Source of the DNA: CAZYJR01 sp964647905 | GTDB taxonomy: Bacteria; Desulfobacterota; DSM-4660; Desulfatiglandales; HGW-15 | Length of the DNA: 64,000 nt | Assembly: GCA_964647905.1 (NCBI GenBank) | Contig: CAZYJR010000011.1 | Coordinates: 41,910 to 105,909 of the forward strand | Reading direction: 5' to 3' | Shown here: one piece after another, positions 1 through 9,370 of the stretch | Layout of the letters: the number at the start of each line of letters is the position of its first letter | How positions within the stretch are numbered: the stretch's first letter is position 1 | Made by a program: the position numbers and the translations under genes | Notes under the pieces: model-generated | What the model was told of the DNA's origin: nothing | The model's database searches: none | What the model saw: the letters and a program-made list of their open reading frames with translations, nothing else

Positions 1-136
1 TCCCTGAGCAAGTCTTTGCTCCTTGTCAAATCGTCTTTTTCACCAGCTATCACCTTCTTGCAACTGCTGTCTAGCCTGTCCGGAAGGATAGCATGGGCTG
101 TTGGTGGAGGCAACTGCTTCCGTGGGAATCATAGAT

Positions 137-907
137 TTAGACCTTCCTGAGGATGAGCAGGACCCTTCTCCTAAGCATGCCCTTGTAGGTGCCGGTGGTG
201 TCGGTGCACTCGAGCCGGTGGATGGGGGAGAGCCCGGCCGGGGAGGCCATTGTGCAGGCCTTCTCCGGTGTGTGGATGTTGAAGGTGAATGAGAGCTCGC
301 GGGTCTCCTGCTGATTTTGACTGTTGGTGAAGGTGATCGCCTCGCAGGAGGTGAGGGTCCTGGAGAGCGGATCGGTGCTCCTGAGCCATGTCCATTCCAC
401 CGGGCCGAGGGTCTTGGTCACGAAGCTCCTCTTGAGAAACCTGGGCCGGTCGGTGGTGGAAAGGAAGTAGTCCGGGTGGGGGAGGTCCAGGAAAAGGACG
501 CCCGAAGGGCAAAGGATGCGGGATGCCTCCATGAGTACCAGGCGGCCCTGGGGCTCGGGGAAAAGGGCCAGGCTGTTTCCGAGGAGGGTCACGCAGTCGG
601 CGGTCCCTGAGCGAATGGGCGCGGCGCAGACATCGGCAAGGGCAAGGCCCCCGCAGCCGTCCGAGGCCTGGGCCCCTTTTCTGACCAGGTAGGGGCTTAT
701 GTCCAGGCCTATGGAGGGGACGCCCATTCCGGCAAAGGCCAGTACGTGGCGGCCTGCACCGCAGCAGAGGTGGACCGCTTTCTTGAGGCCCTGGAGCCAG
801 GGGGCCAGGAGCTCGAGCTCGATGCGGGTGAGGGCCTCGTCGGTGTGCTCGCAGTCGAGCTCGTAGGAGAGCTCGCCTTCCTTCAGGTAGTACTGCCTCA
901 GATCCAT
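137..907 (-). CDS. Class I SAM-dependent methyltransferase
   Basis: The 256-residue protein has a glycine-rich SAM-binding motif I (VHLCCGAGRH, residues 45-54) followed by an acidic strand end GLDIS (67-71), as in class I methyltransferases. The substrate cannot be read from the sequence. The frame is open for 105 codons upstream, but that stretch lies antisense-like within the preceding gene and has no methyltransferase character. The ATG at 907 leads directly into MDLRQYYLKEG, so I chose it. It overlaps the 3' end of the upstream gene by 10 bases, so it is probably translationally coupled and is the last gene of the envelope operon that starts near 8.4 kb. Confidence 0.8.
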   Translation of the reverse strand: MDLRQYYLKEGELSYELDCEHTDEALTRIELELLAPWLQGLKKAVHLCCGAGRHVLAFAGMGVPSIGLDISPYLVRKGAQASDGCGGLALADVCAAPIRSGTADCVTLLGNSLALFPEPQGRLVLMEASRILCPSGVLFLDLPHPDYFLSTTDRPRFLKRSFVTKTLGPVEWTWLRSTDPLSRTLTSCEAITFTNSQNQQETRELSFTFNIHTPEKACTMASPAGLSPIHRLECTDTTGTYKGMLRRRVLLILRKV

Positions 908-2931
908 AGCGACCCCGTCATCTTGTAGCGGTTGTCCGCCTTGCCCTCTTTCAGGAAGAACACCTGAAGCCCGGATAGGTGAATGCTCGGCCCCCGGCCG
1001 GTGAAGAGGATGTGGATCCGGTTCATCACGTGAAGATCCTCCTCCGGGGAGATGGGGGGAGGATCCAGGTAGGGCTGGAAGACCACCGGGTTTGTAGATC
1101 TCAGGCGGGCCTCGATATAGGGAATGAGAAGTATTTCTCCGATTCTCTCCCGGTCCTGATCGGGAACGGGTGTTTGGAAGTGTTTGACCCAGAAGGAGTC
1201 CAAGGCCTCGAGGATCCTGCATGAAAGAGCGGTGCAGGTCAGTCTTTCTCCGGGGCTTGCAGCTGATTGCAAAGATGCGTGGAGCTCGTTGTAGGCCCTG
1301 GAGTAGTGATCGGCGGCAAGGAGGCGGTTGGCAAGGGCGATGGAGAGCTGAACGAGGAAGGGCTTGAAGGTCATGTGCTCCAAGGCCTTTCGGGCCTCCC
1401 TATCGGCCGACTTGAAGAGCCCGGGCCGGGAGGATCTCAAGGCTTCGAGGTCCACGCCGAAGTGCTCCATTACCGTGGATTGGAGTAGGGAGTAGATTTC
1501 TTCCGCTTCAGTGGGCGGGGCCCTCAACAGGGTCTCCGCCTGAGTCCAAAACGGGTCCCGCCGGGTGCCCAAGCCCCTTCCCAGGGACCTTATCATCATG
1601 TCCTTCAAGGCGGATTTGAGCTCCGGTCTTGTCCTAGCCAGGACCTTCCGGGCCTCGAGCGGGGTGGCCTCGAGGGCAAGGGGCCGGAGGTGAGATAAAA
1701 TCAACTCGGCCGCAGGCCGGGTGCTGTCCGGGGCTGAAACCGCTACGGCCGAGCCTCCGAAAACGCCTCCAATGGCTACCTTCACCACCATGGGGCCGGA
1801 GGGGCTGCCGGTGCTCTTGGATTCGGGGGCCGGTATGCGCCGGTCCCGGGAGAGGGCGGAAAGTGCCGCTGATATCTCCGGGGGCGGTGACCTGAAGGTC
1901 CGGGCCGACCAGAGGCTGGTGGGCGGCAGGTGTGACCTCAGGCCTTGGAGCTCCTCGGGTGTGAGATTCAGGGTCTTTTGGTAGCCGGGGGAGGTGAGGA
2001 GCGCCAGGGTCGCCTTGGAGCGGAGGATCAGCCGGGCCAGGGGGGAGCAGTCAAGGGCGGTCTTGTTTTCCGCCAGGGCCCGGAGGATGGGGTGCCCCGG
2101 GGATAGGTCCTCGAGGTGTAGGTCGCAGCAGAGGATGTCGACGCGTGAGCCCGAGGCCGTCTCCAGGTGATCCCGGAAGACCAGCTCGTGGTCGAAGCAG
2201 AAGCAAGTCCTCTCTCCTTGGAGATGGAGCCGCTGGCAGAGGCTCAGGGTTGATCCGTAGATGTCGTCGTGCTCAACAAAGGCCATGAGGGGGCTGGGGG
2301 AGGGGGTGATTCCGTTTGCAAGGCAGTGGGACTCATAAGCGTGGCGGAGAGCTGAGCGGAAAGGGAGAACCGGGTCCTCTTCCACCGGGCTGAGGCCGGG
2401 AGGGATGTGCGGAGCCACCTCTTTTGAGACCAGGAAGCCCTCGTCAAGACCGCCTACGGCTCCCAGGTTCCACTCTATGCTCATGCGGTTGATGTTGTCG
2501 TCTCCCAGGTGCGCGCCGGCCAGGTGGTCGGTGGTGCGGTAGGAGGAGAGGAGCTCTTGGAGGTGGGGAGGGAGAAAGCGGGTCAGGGCCGCCCGGTAGA
2601 ATCTTTTGGTGGGAGAGCGGGGCTGGAGATATTCTTTCAGGACCTTTCGGATGATCGAGGCGTAGGTCCTTCCCCACCGAAAGAGTGCCTCTATCTCCTC
2701 AGGGTTGGTGGTTATGGGGAAGGGGTAGTACCTGAGGGGGCGCACAGGGTGGCCCAGGAGCTCCCTTCGGGATTCGAGGCGGGCTGATACTGTTTCGGGG
2801 AGCTTGTCCCTCGCCCGGTTCAGGGCCTCCTCGGCCAGGGTGATTTCCTCCGGGGCGGGGTGGAGCAGGGGGGCCTGGTTGAAGGTCCTTTGGTCCCGGA
2901 GGGCTTGGTATGGGCTGAGGTCGAGCTTCAA
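898..2931 (-). CDS. Large protein, possibly circularly permuted ATP-grasp type
   Basis: This 677-residue soluble protein has no signal peptide or membrane segment. I do not recognise it with certainty. The order of motifs resembles uncharacterised circularly permuted ATP-grasp / glutathionylspermidine-synthase-like proteins: EWNLGAVGGL near residue 150, then a stretch of the type LALLTSPGYQKTLNLTPEEL followed by a Leu/Trp motif near 320-350, then a hydrophobic-glycine strand VVKVAIGGVFGGSAV near 385. The C-terminal 250 residues match nothing I know. Its ATG overlaps the stop of the RND gene by 4 bases and its own end overlaps the methyltransferase. A modifying enzyme tied to the exported substrate is conceivable, but this is inference. 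Confidence 0.6.
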   Translation of the reverse strand: MKLDLSPYQALRDQRTFNQAPLLHPAPEEITLAEEALNRARDKLPETVSARLESRRELLGHPVRPLRYYPFPITTNPEEIEALFRWGRTYASIIRKVLKEYLQPRSPTKRFYRAALTRFLPPHLQELLSSYRTTDHLAGAHLGDDNINRMSIEWNLGAVGGLDEGFLVSKEVAPHIPPGLSPVEEDPVLPFRSALRHAYESHCLANGITPSPSPLMAFVEHDDIYGSTLSLCQRLHLQGERTCFCFDHELVFRDHLETASGSRVDILCCDLHLEDLSPGHPILRALAENKTALDCSPLARLILRSKATLALLTSPGYQKTLNLTPEELQGLRSHLPPTSLWSARTFRSPPPEISAALSALSRDRRIPAPESKSTGSPSGPMVVKVAIGGVFGGSAVAVSAPDSTRPAAELILSHLRPLALEATPLEARKVLARTRPELKSALKDMMIRSLGRGLGTRRDPFWTQAETLLRAPPTEAEEIYSLLQSTVMEHFGVDLEALRSSRPGLFKSADREARKALEHMTFKPFLVQLSIALANRLLAADHYSRAYNELHASLQSAASPGERLTCTALSCRILEALDSFWVKHFQTPVPDQDRERIGEILLIPYIEARLRSTNPVVFQPYLDPPPISPEEDLHVMNRIHILFTGRGPSIHLSGLQVFFLKEGKADNRYKMTGSLWI

Positions 2932-5900
2932 GGCCTGGCTCCTTTACCCGGGATCTTTGCCTTGAACATCATGAGGGACGGGAGGAATACCATGTCGCCC
3001 GCCATGGCGGTAATCATTATTATCGCCGTGAGGAGCCCGAAGTTCATGGTGGGCACGAAGTGGCTGAGGATGAGCACGCTGAAGCCGATGCAGAGGATGA
3101 GGGAGGAGGAGATGAGAGCCCTTCCCTTGATTAGGAGCACGGCGCGGATCGCTCTGTGGACCGGCATGTTGGTGTCCCTGACGCTTTTGTACTCCGAGAG
3201 GAAGTGCATGGTGTCGTCCACTGCTATGCCTATTGCGACCGCTGCTATGATGGCGGTTCCGGTGTCCAGAGGGATGCCCAAAGCGCCCATGATGCCGAAG
3301 TTGAGGACGATGGGGAATGAATTCGGTATCACGCTCAAGAGCCCCATGGAGACCGACTTCAAGGCCATGAACATGATCAAAGTAATGACCAGCACGGCCA
3401 GCGCCAGGCTGTAGAGCTGCCCCTCCACCAGGGCGTTGATGGTAATGACATCCTTCAAGGCCCTGCCTGTCACCTTGAACTCCAAATCATCCACGGGGAA
3501 GTGCTCGGTTAAGTAAGGCCGAATCTTCTCAATCAGCTTGGCCTGGTCCGAGGAGGAGTGTACCGAGAGCTGGACCCCTATGCGTGCGTGGTCATAGGTG
3601 GAGTTGATGACGTTTTCTATGTCGTCCGAGCCGTAGAGGAGGAGGTACTGGGAGACCATGGCCCGGGATTCCGGGATCTTGTAGTACTCCGGGTCTTCGT
3701 TGTGGAAGGACTCGTTCATGTCCTTTATGAAATCGGTGAATGAGACCGTGCCGTCGATTCCGGGGAGGGTCTCCAGGTACTGCTGGATCTTGTCCAGGAT
3801 TTCGAGGTTCTTGGGGTCCTTGAAGGCGTCCACCTCCCGGGCGGATACTGAGATGTCCATGGAGTCCACACCGCCGAGCCGGCTCTCCACAAAGTCCATG
3901 GCCTGCCTGAGGGGGCTTTGCTTCTTGAAGTAGCCTATGGTGTTGGTCTCCACCCGTATCTGGGTGGCGTACCAGCCGCCTGCGAGTATCAGGGCTGTGA
4001 TGCAGACCGCTATGGCCTTATAATGGCTTTTCACCAGCTCGAAGAGCCGGTTGAGGACAAGGGTCATGCCCCTGCTGGCATCATAGCTCTGGTAAAGCTT
4101 CTCGGGCTTGAAGAGGAGGAGCAGGGGGGGCAGGAAGAAGAAGGAGTAGAGGAACTCGAAGCCCATACCGGCCGAGGCGATCCAGGCGAAGTCCCTGATG
4201 GGAGGGATCCGGCTGATGCCCTGGGAGAGGAAGCCGACCGCCGTGGTGACGCTGGTCAGGAAGCTCGGCAGCACCACCCGCTGGAGAACGCCGGCAAGGG
4301 CCTTTCGCCTGTCTCCCCCGGCCTCTGAGAGCATGCGCCGGTCCATGTGAGAGAAGATGTGGACCGTGTCGCAGAGGGCCAGAGCCATGACCATTGAAGG
4401 GATGATGCTGGTTACGTTGTTGAGGGTGATGCCGGTAAGGCCCATGAGCCCCATGACCGAGCCCACGCAGACAGAGATATTGGCAATGGCGAGGGCGGTC
4501 AGGATCACGTTCCGGAAGACCAGCCATATGGCCAGGGTGATGAAGAGGTAGGTGATGGGAATGAAGCGGGCCACGTCCTGCTTCATGTACTGGCTGAGGC
4601 TGAGGTTGGTGTAGGTCCAGCCTGCTATGTGGAAGCCGTCGGCACGGTCCCGGTAGCGCCCGAGGATCTCTTGGGTCTCCTCCATGAGTCGGAGGCGGTA
4701 GTCCTCATCGTCCGGCCTGTCGAACGCCTCGACCACGATGGAGGCGGTGCGGCCGTCCTTGGAGATCAGGCTGTCCACATAGAGAGGATTCCCGAGGGCC
4801 TGCTCCCGCAACTCGCGAAGCACTTCAGGATCGGATGGGATGTCCCGGAGAAACTCCCTTACCTCGAAGAAGTCCTGCTCGCCGATTACATCATCCACAT
4901 TGGCCAGGCTATTGACCTCCTTGGCCTCTTCCATGAACTCCAGATCCTCGGTGAGCTCGAGGAGCAGGGTGAGATTCTCCTCTGTGAAGATGTCGTCTTT
5001 TTCAAAGGCGATTACAAAGAACTCGTCGTTACCGAAAATCTCCTTGAACTCCTCGTAGTAGGCGATCTCGGGATCGTCTTCGAGCGTGAAGTAATCAACG
5101 TTGTTGATGGTCTTGGTAAAGGGGGCGAAGGCCAGGAAGAAGAGGGCGATCAGGAGGCTCAGGCCGAAGAAGAACCAAGGGTGGTCGGTGACGGTGGCTA
5201 TGCTCAGGCGGATCCTGCGGATGTCCCGCCTGAGTACATCCAGTCTTTCTTGGGCCTCGGGGTGGTTCTTGTCCAGCTTGAGTATGGAGCGGTAGTTCCT
5301 TATGGCCGCCCTGGATATGCCCATGGATTCGTTGACGCCGGCCAGCTTCTCCAGGAGTGGGATGCGGGAAGACGGATCCAGGTCGCCGCTATCAAGGATT
5401 TTCCGGTAGAGCTCCTTTCCCTGCCTGAGCTCTCCGTTTTCCACCAGAAAGTCGGCAAGGGCCTGGTAGGGTCGGATATCGGACACTCGGTCAGGGGCCT
5501 GGTCGAATACCTGGACTTTCTCGGCCGACAGGCCGGAGCCTCCGGCTGCAACCGCGAGCCAGAAGACCGCTTGGTCGTCTTCGAGGGCCGTTTGCTCGGG
5601 TGTGGGGGCCGGGTGCGCCCCCTTCTTTTCCAGGTATTCCTCCTTGACCCGGAGGTCCATGAGGCGTTTTCTCAGTACATCGAGGCTCTTTTCCGAGGCC
5701 TGGACCGCTTCCGGAGCCGGGGCTGATCCCTCCTGCCAGGCCTTTACGTGCTCTACCAGCGACTGGACTATCTCCCGGGCCTCGGCCAGGAGATCGCGGC
5801 TCGCGTAGAGCTCGGCGTTCCGGAGGCGCATGCGGAAGCTTCTGAGGTCCAGGGTGGGCCGCTCCTGCTCAGAGCGTGTTATGCGGGATTGGACGTCCTG

Positions 5901-6116
5901 GAGGCGCTTTTCCAGGATCTTTAGGGTGTTGCGCGTACCTGGGCCTATGGTCTTTCCCTGGGAGGCGGCCTCTCTCATCCGGGCGTGGATTCCACGAATT
6001 AGGGACTCATAGATGTCCCTGGCGCGGGTGTACTCGCCGTTGGCCGCCAGGCGGTCGGCTTGGGCGACTTGCTCTTTTACGGCCTTGGAGTCGAGAGGGG
6101 CGCGGCTGGGATCCAT
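2928..6116 (-). CDS. RND/MMPL-family transporter with N-terminal TPR-like extension
   Basis: The protein has 1062 residues. Roughly the first 300 are soluble and alpha-helical, with TPR-like pairs (LYRKILDSGDLDPSSRI, AIRNYRSILKLDKNHPEAQ). A first membrane segment follows (WFFFGLSLLIALFFLAF). Two similar halves come next, each with a large periplasmic loop and a five-helix bundle of the sterol-sensing/MMPL type; both halves carry an acidic residue in a helix (ALALCDTVHIFSHMD, GIAVDDTMHFLSEY), as expected for proton coupling. It is an inner-membrane RND exporter of the HpnN/MMPL group; the substrate is unknown, probably lipidic given the LolA-like and beta-barrel neighbours. The ATG at 6116 lies 11 bases after the barrel gene. 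The N-terminal TPR extension is unusual for the family. Confidence 0.9.
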   Translation of the reverse strand: MDPSRAPLDSKAVKEQVAQADRLAANGEYTRARDIYESLIRGIHARMREAASQGKTIGPGTRNTLKILEKRLQDVQSRITRSEQERPTLDLRSFRMRLRNAELYASRDLLAEAREIVQSLVEHVKAWQEGSAPAPEAVQASEKSLDVLRKRLMDLRVKEEYLEKKGAHPAPTPEQTALEDDQAVFWLAVAAGGSGLSAEKVQVFDQAPDRVSDIRPYQALADFLVENGELRQGKELYRKILDSGDLDPSSRIPLLEKLAGVNESMGISRAAIRNYRSILKLDKNHPEAQERLDVLRRDIRRIRLSIATVTDHPWFFFGLSLLIALFFLAFAPFTKTINNVDYFTLEDDPEIAYYEEFKEIFGNDEFFVIAFEKDDIFTEENLTLLLELTEDLEFMEEAKEVNSLANVDDVIGEQDFFEVREFLRDIPSDPEVLRELREQALGNPLYVDSLISKDGRTASIVVEAFDRPDDEDYRLRLMEETQEILGRYRDRADGFHIAGWTYTNLSLSQYMKQDVARFIPITYLFITLAIWLVFRNVILTALAIANISVCVGSVMGLMGLTGITLNNVTSIIPSMVMALALCDTVHIFSHMDRRMLSEAGGDRRKALAGVLQRVVLPSFLTSVTTAVGFLSQGISRIPPIRDFAWIASAGMGFEFLYSFFFLPPLLLLFKPEKLYQSYDASRGMTLVLNRLFELVKSHYKAIAVCITALILAGGWYATQIRVETNTIGYFKKQSPLRQAMDFVESRLGGVDSMDISVSAREVDAFKDPKNLEILDKIQQYLETLPGIDGTVSFTDFIKDMNESFHNEDPEYYKIPESRAMVSQYLLLYGSDDIENVINSTYDHARIGVQLSVHSSSDQAKLIEKIRPYLTEHFPVDDLEFKVTGRALKDVITINALVEGQLYSLALAVLVITLIMFMALKSVSMGLLSVIPNSFPIVLNFGIMGALGIPLDTGTAIIAAVAIGIAVDDTMHFLSEYKSVRDTNMPVHRAIRAVLLIKGRALISSSLILCIGFSVLILSHFVPTMNFGLLTAIIMITAMAGDMVFLPSLMMFKAKIPGKGARP

Positions 6117-6127
6117 GGCCGTGGACC

Positions 6128-7618
6128 CTAGAAGTGGTACTGGAAGATGAAGTACGCCTCGTCGTTGTGGTCGAAGACACCCAGGGTGCTCTCGTCAGGA
6201 CCGCCCAGGATCTCCAGGCCCAGCTCCAGGGTTGTGTTTCGCCAGTACTCCAGGGTGAGGCTGGGGTTGAGGTAGTAGTCGTCCCGGTTGAAGTTGTGGA
6301 ACCAGCGGAGGCCCAGCTCTGCCTTTCCGTCCCAGAGGTCCTTGGTGATGGTGCCGTTGACCGAGTTGGTGATCTCGTCGGCGAAGAGCAGGCCCTCGTC
6401 GAAGTGGCGGATGATCTGCTGGGAGAACTGGAGGTTGAAGTAGTAGGAGCCGGGGCGGTTGTAGTCCATGCCCAGGGCGTAGTGAAGGGCCGGGCGTGAG
6501 GTGCGGCGGAGTCGGTCGTCCAGGAACCAGGACCTGTAGATGTAGGCGAAGTCCCCCCTGAGGCCCACTTCCCCCCAGGTGGTCTCGAACTCCAGGCCGT
6601 ATACGTGCCGCCTCCTGTAGTCCAGGCTTATCGGCTGGTCGGTGAGGACCGCAAAGCGGGCCAGCTCCCTGATGGTGGCCTTGGAAGGGTCAGGGACCCT
6701 GAAGCCCGGCGGGGTGGCCAGGGTGTCGATGGACGGGATGTCCTCCCGGGTGCGGAAGTAGCTCAGAGCGTAGTCGAGCTTCTTGTAGGTGCCGGCGAAG
6801 CGGAGCCCGTACTCGCTGTGGGAGAGGTCGTTCGGCCGGTCCCTCTCGTTTATCTCGAAGGGGCCCTCCTCGCGGTCGTAATGGCGGAAGACCGCCCAGT
6901 CGCGGCCCACGAGGTCCAGCTTGGACTCCTGGAAGAACGGGATGAAGACCGCCTCTATTTTATACATCCCCTTGAAAAGCTTGAGGTCCGCCATGGGTAC
7001 GGGGAGCTTTCTCTCCTCTCGGGGGCGCACGAGCCCGTCTCTCAGCTCCTCGGGGTTTATTATGTCCAGTGGGCTTATCTGGTCGGTCTTTCCCCACCGA
7101 ACGAACTGGTTCCCCAGCGTGAGCTCGCACCAGTCCCCGGTGAACCTGACAAAGAGCTCGTGTGGGCGGATGCTGGTTGTGTGCTCGTGGTCGCCGCTGT
7201 TACGGTAGATGAAGTGGTCCCCGTCAACCGACATGACCAGGGTCGTGCCCGGGGCGGGGTCGTAGTCCGCGCGGAGTCTTAGCTCCGTGTGATTGAAGGC
7301 GTCGTCTTCAAAGGGGGTCTGCTCCTTGAGGTCGTGGGCCAGGCGGTTCCAGAAGCGGCCGCTGAAGGAAAAGGGGCTCTTTTCTTCCACCGCCTCCTCC
7401 TCCCAAGGGGCCGCTGCGGGCTCCTCCCGGTCCCCCCAGGGGCTCTCCGTCTCGGTCTCCGCGCCCCAGGGGTCCTCCTCTTTGGATGTCTCTTCTTCCC
7501 CCCAGGGGTCCTCCTCGGTGACCCACTCCCGGTCCTGCTGCTCTTGATCCTGGGAGAGAGCTTCGGGCTGGAAGGCAAGCAGGGAGAGGAGCGCCAGTAG
7601 AGGGATAAGGCGGGTCAT
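6128..7618 (-). CDS. Outer-membrane beta-barrel protein with acidic DPWG linker
   Basis: The protein has a signal peptide (MTRLIPLLALLSLLAFQPEALS). An acidic low-complexity segment of about 60 residues follows, with EEDPWG twice, then SPWG and APWE. The remainder is beta-rich with alternating aromatic residues and ends in a terminal strand FIFQYHF, as outer-membrane barrels do. It resembles DUF1302/alginate-export-like porins encoded beside RND and LolA-like genes. I chose the ATG at 7618 because GAGGA lies 8 bases upstream; a TTG five codons earlier is also open. It probably acts as the outer-membrane part of the export route together with the RND protein. Confidence 0.8.
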   Translation of the reverse strand: MTRLIPLLALLSLLAFQPEALSQDQEQQDREWVTEEDPWGEEETSKEEDPWGAETETESPWGDREEPAAAPWEEEAVEEKSPFSFSGRFWNRLAHDLKEQTPFEDDAFNHTELRLRADYDPAPGTTLVMSVDGDHFIYRNSGDHEHTTSIRPHELFVRFTGDWCELTLGNQFVRWGKTDQISPLDIINPEELRDGLVRPREERKLPVPMADLKLFKGMYKIEAVFIPFFQESKLDLVGRDWAVFRHYDREEGPFEINERDRPNDLSHSEYGLRFAGTYKKLDYALSYFRTREDIPSIDTLATPPGFRVPDPSKATIRELARFAVLTDQPISLDYRRRHVYGLEFETTWGEVGLRGDFAYIYRSWFLDDRLRRTSRPALHYALGMDYNRPGSYYFNLQFSQQIIRHFDEGLLFADEITNSVNGTITKDLWDGKAELGLRWFHNFNRDDYYLNPSLTLEYWRNTTLELGLEILGGPDESTLGVFDHNDEAYFIFQYHF

Positions 7619-7640
7619 GGGACGTTTCCTCAAGAAAGGG

Positions 7641-8426
7641 TTAGTCCGGGTTCTCCAGGTACCTCCTGGTGAAGATTCGGTCGGGGATCCCGGTGTTGTA
7701 CTTGATGTCCTCGGTCTTCATCAGGGTGCGGTGCTTGCGCTTGAGGCTGCGGAGCTCGGATTCCAGGACCGAATGGATCCCCTGGATTTCCTTTATCTCC
7801 CTGGCCATGAAGACCTTCTCCAGGCGGCCCCTCTTTTCGTAGTACTCGGTCTTTATCGGGAGGTACATGTCCTTTATTATCCAGTTTACGACCTTTGAGT
7901 ACTGGGTGCTCTTCGGGTCCTTGGGTACGCTCTCCAGGACCCAGCACTCGTAGCCGTCCACGGTCTCGGTGCCCAGGATCTTGTGCTCGTCCTTCTCCGG
8001 CCTCCTCTTCTGCATGTCCTCGTAGGTGTAGTCCGTGTTTACGAACTGCCCGTCCTTCTGGCTGGATACGATCCTTCGGACCCGCCTCAGGGCGGGGAGG
8101 TAGAGGAACTGATCATCGTCCCCGTCCTCCTTCTCCCAGGTGAGGAAGCCGGTGTCCTTGATGGCCTCCGGAGAGGTGAAGCGGATCAGGCTCTTGGAGA
8201 GCCCCCCGAAGTCCTTGCGCGCGCTTATCATGGTCCTCATGCGCTTGTGGCCGCTCTTGTCGATCAGGAGCATGCGCACGTGGGCGTAGGCGTCGTCACC
8301 GTCCTCGCGGTCGTAGACCTTTTGAGCCAGGGCGGCCCCGTCCATGGCATGGAGTGTGGCGGGGAGGGCCGAGAAGAGCATAACGGCCGTGAGGATAAGG
8401 ATACATGGCAGGGGTCTTTTGAGCAT
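7641..8426 (-). CDS. Outer membrane lipoprotein-sorting protein (LolA-like)
   Basis: The 261-residue protein has a clear signal peptide (CILILTAVMLFSALPATLHA). The mature part matches the LolA-like family that accompanies RND transporters: SLIRFTSPEAIKDTGFL, then an acidic loop and DDQFLYLPALRRVRRI, and later GYECWVLE. Members are predicted to be periplasmic lipid or lipoprotein carriers with a half-open beta-barrel. It is the first gene of a five-gene minus-strand operon with the barrel and the RND transporter, so I infer that it shuttles a lipidic cargo between the two membranes. A candidate promoter (TTGACC, 17 bases, GAGAAT) lies just upstream but is weak. Confidence 0.88.
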   Translation of the reverse strand: MLKRPLPCILILTAVMLFSALPATLHAMDGAALAQKVYDREDGDDAYAHVRMLLIDKSGHKRMRTMISARKDFGGLSKSLIRFTSPEAIKDTGFLTWEKEDGDDDQFLYLPALRRVRRIVSSQKDGQFVNTDYTYEDMQKRRPEKDEHKILGTETVDGYECWVLESVPKDPKSTQYSKVVNWIIKDMYLPIKTEYYEKRGRLEKVFMAREIKEIQGIHSVLESELRSLKRKHRTLMKTEDIKYNTGIPDRIFTRRYLENPD

Positions 8427-8541
8427 CTCTTCCGTGCCTTTGTGTGTGGGGTTGCTCGATTCTCTTCGAAAGAGCCCGAAAGGTCAAGCAGGAAAAGGGG
8501 TGAAACCCGCTTATTGGTCAGGATTCAAGCCCGGGTCTTGC

Positions 8542-8955
8542 CTACGCAAGCCATTCTGCGCGCAGCACCCCCTTCGCTTCCAGCGGTTTGAATTCAGGGT
8601 CTCCCGTCATGAGGGGGCAGTCGTAGAGCGCCGCCATTCCCGCTGCAAAGGCGTCCGCATAGGATATGGGGTACTCGGCTTTGAAACATGCAGCCGTCAG
8701 AAGCAGCTCCTCAGTAATACGGTCGATCAAGTTGATCGGCAATCCCTTGATTCTGGCGTAGGCGAAATCCGCAATGTTTCTTCCCTGCTCTCTTAGTGTA
8801 ATATAGTAAATTTCGCCGAGGTGAATTGTATGCAAATAAAGTTTTATTTTACCGTTTTTTGCCTCTAAGAGTACATATTGTATTCGTTCAGCGAATGACT
8901 GATCTTCCAGGTAACCAATCAGCGCATAGCTATCTAGAACGAACCTATTTATCAT
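8542..8955 (-). CDS. vapC: PIN-domain toxin (VapC type)
   Basis: The 137-residue protein has the PIN pattern of acidic residues: Asp8 in VLDSYALIGYLE, Glu in HLGEIYYI, Asp in SYADAFAAGMA and Asp in TGDPEF. VapC proteins are Mg2+-dependent RNases that cleave tRNA or rRNA. It overlaps the AbrB-type antitoxin gene by 4 bases (ATGA). The pair and the 150 bases upstream are AT-rich compared with the neighbouring operons, which suggests transfer. Confidence 0.88.
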   Translation of the reverse strand: MINRFVLDSYALIGYLEDQSFAERIQYVLLEAKNGKIKLYLHTIHLGEIYYITLREQGRNIADFAYARIKGLPINLIDRITEELLLTAACFKAEYPISYADAFAAGMAALYDCPLMTGDPEFKPLEAKGVLRAEWLA

Positions 8956-9215
8956 TTTTGTAAGCTTTTAGTTGATTTACCTTCCATTTGTTTCTCAATT
9001 TCTTTCTGTTTAAGGTAAGCTTTTAAAACACCTGATCCCTTTAACATTCCCCTGGCTGCTGTAATGGGGTCTTCTGATTCAGGGATCATGAGGATCCCCT
9101 GTTCTTTCTCAACCCATCGAACTACAGAGGCTGAATTCAGCCTATATTTATCCCGCAGCTTTTTGGGGATTACAACTTGACCTTTTGATGTTATTTTAGA
9201 TATTTTTAATTCCAT
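8952..9215 (-). CDS. vapB: AbrB/MazE-fold antitoxin (VapB type)
   Basis: The 87-residue protein starts with a typical SpoVT-AbrB swapped-hairpin sequence, KISKITSKGQVVIPKKLRDKY. The rest is charged and probably wraps the PIN toxin encoded next in the operon. SD-like AAAGGG lies a few bases upstream of the ATG. A possible promoter TTGAAA, 17 bases, TAAAAA lies in the AT-rich upstream region. Antitoxins of this class repress their own operon together with the toxin. Confidence 0.87.
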   Translation of the reverse strand: MELKISKITSKGQVVIPKKLRDKYRLNSASVVRWVEKEQGILMIPESEDPITAARGMLKGSGVLKAYLKQKEIEKQMEGKSTKSLQK

Positions 9216-9370
9216 ATAAGCCCTTTAAAATAGTTTTTTAAGGAGTATTATTGCTGATTTCAATAATGTCATAGAATGGTGATAAAGGATCACATATGTT
9301 TTTAGCAAACTTATTCAATTGAAATAGAATTCAAAATCAGGCTACCCCATAGGTTGGAATTTGTCAAGCC

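Noticed and set aside
4629..5726. A 365-codon open frame on the plus strand
   Set aside because: Antisense to the RND transporter gene; low-complexity composition typical of a shadow frame.
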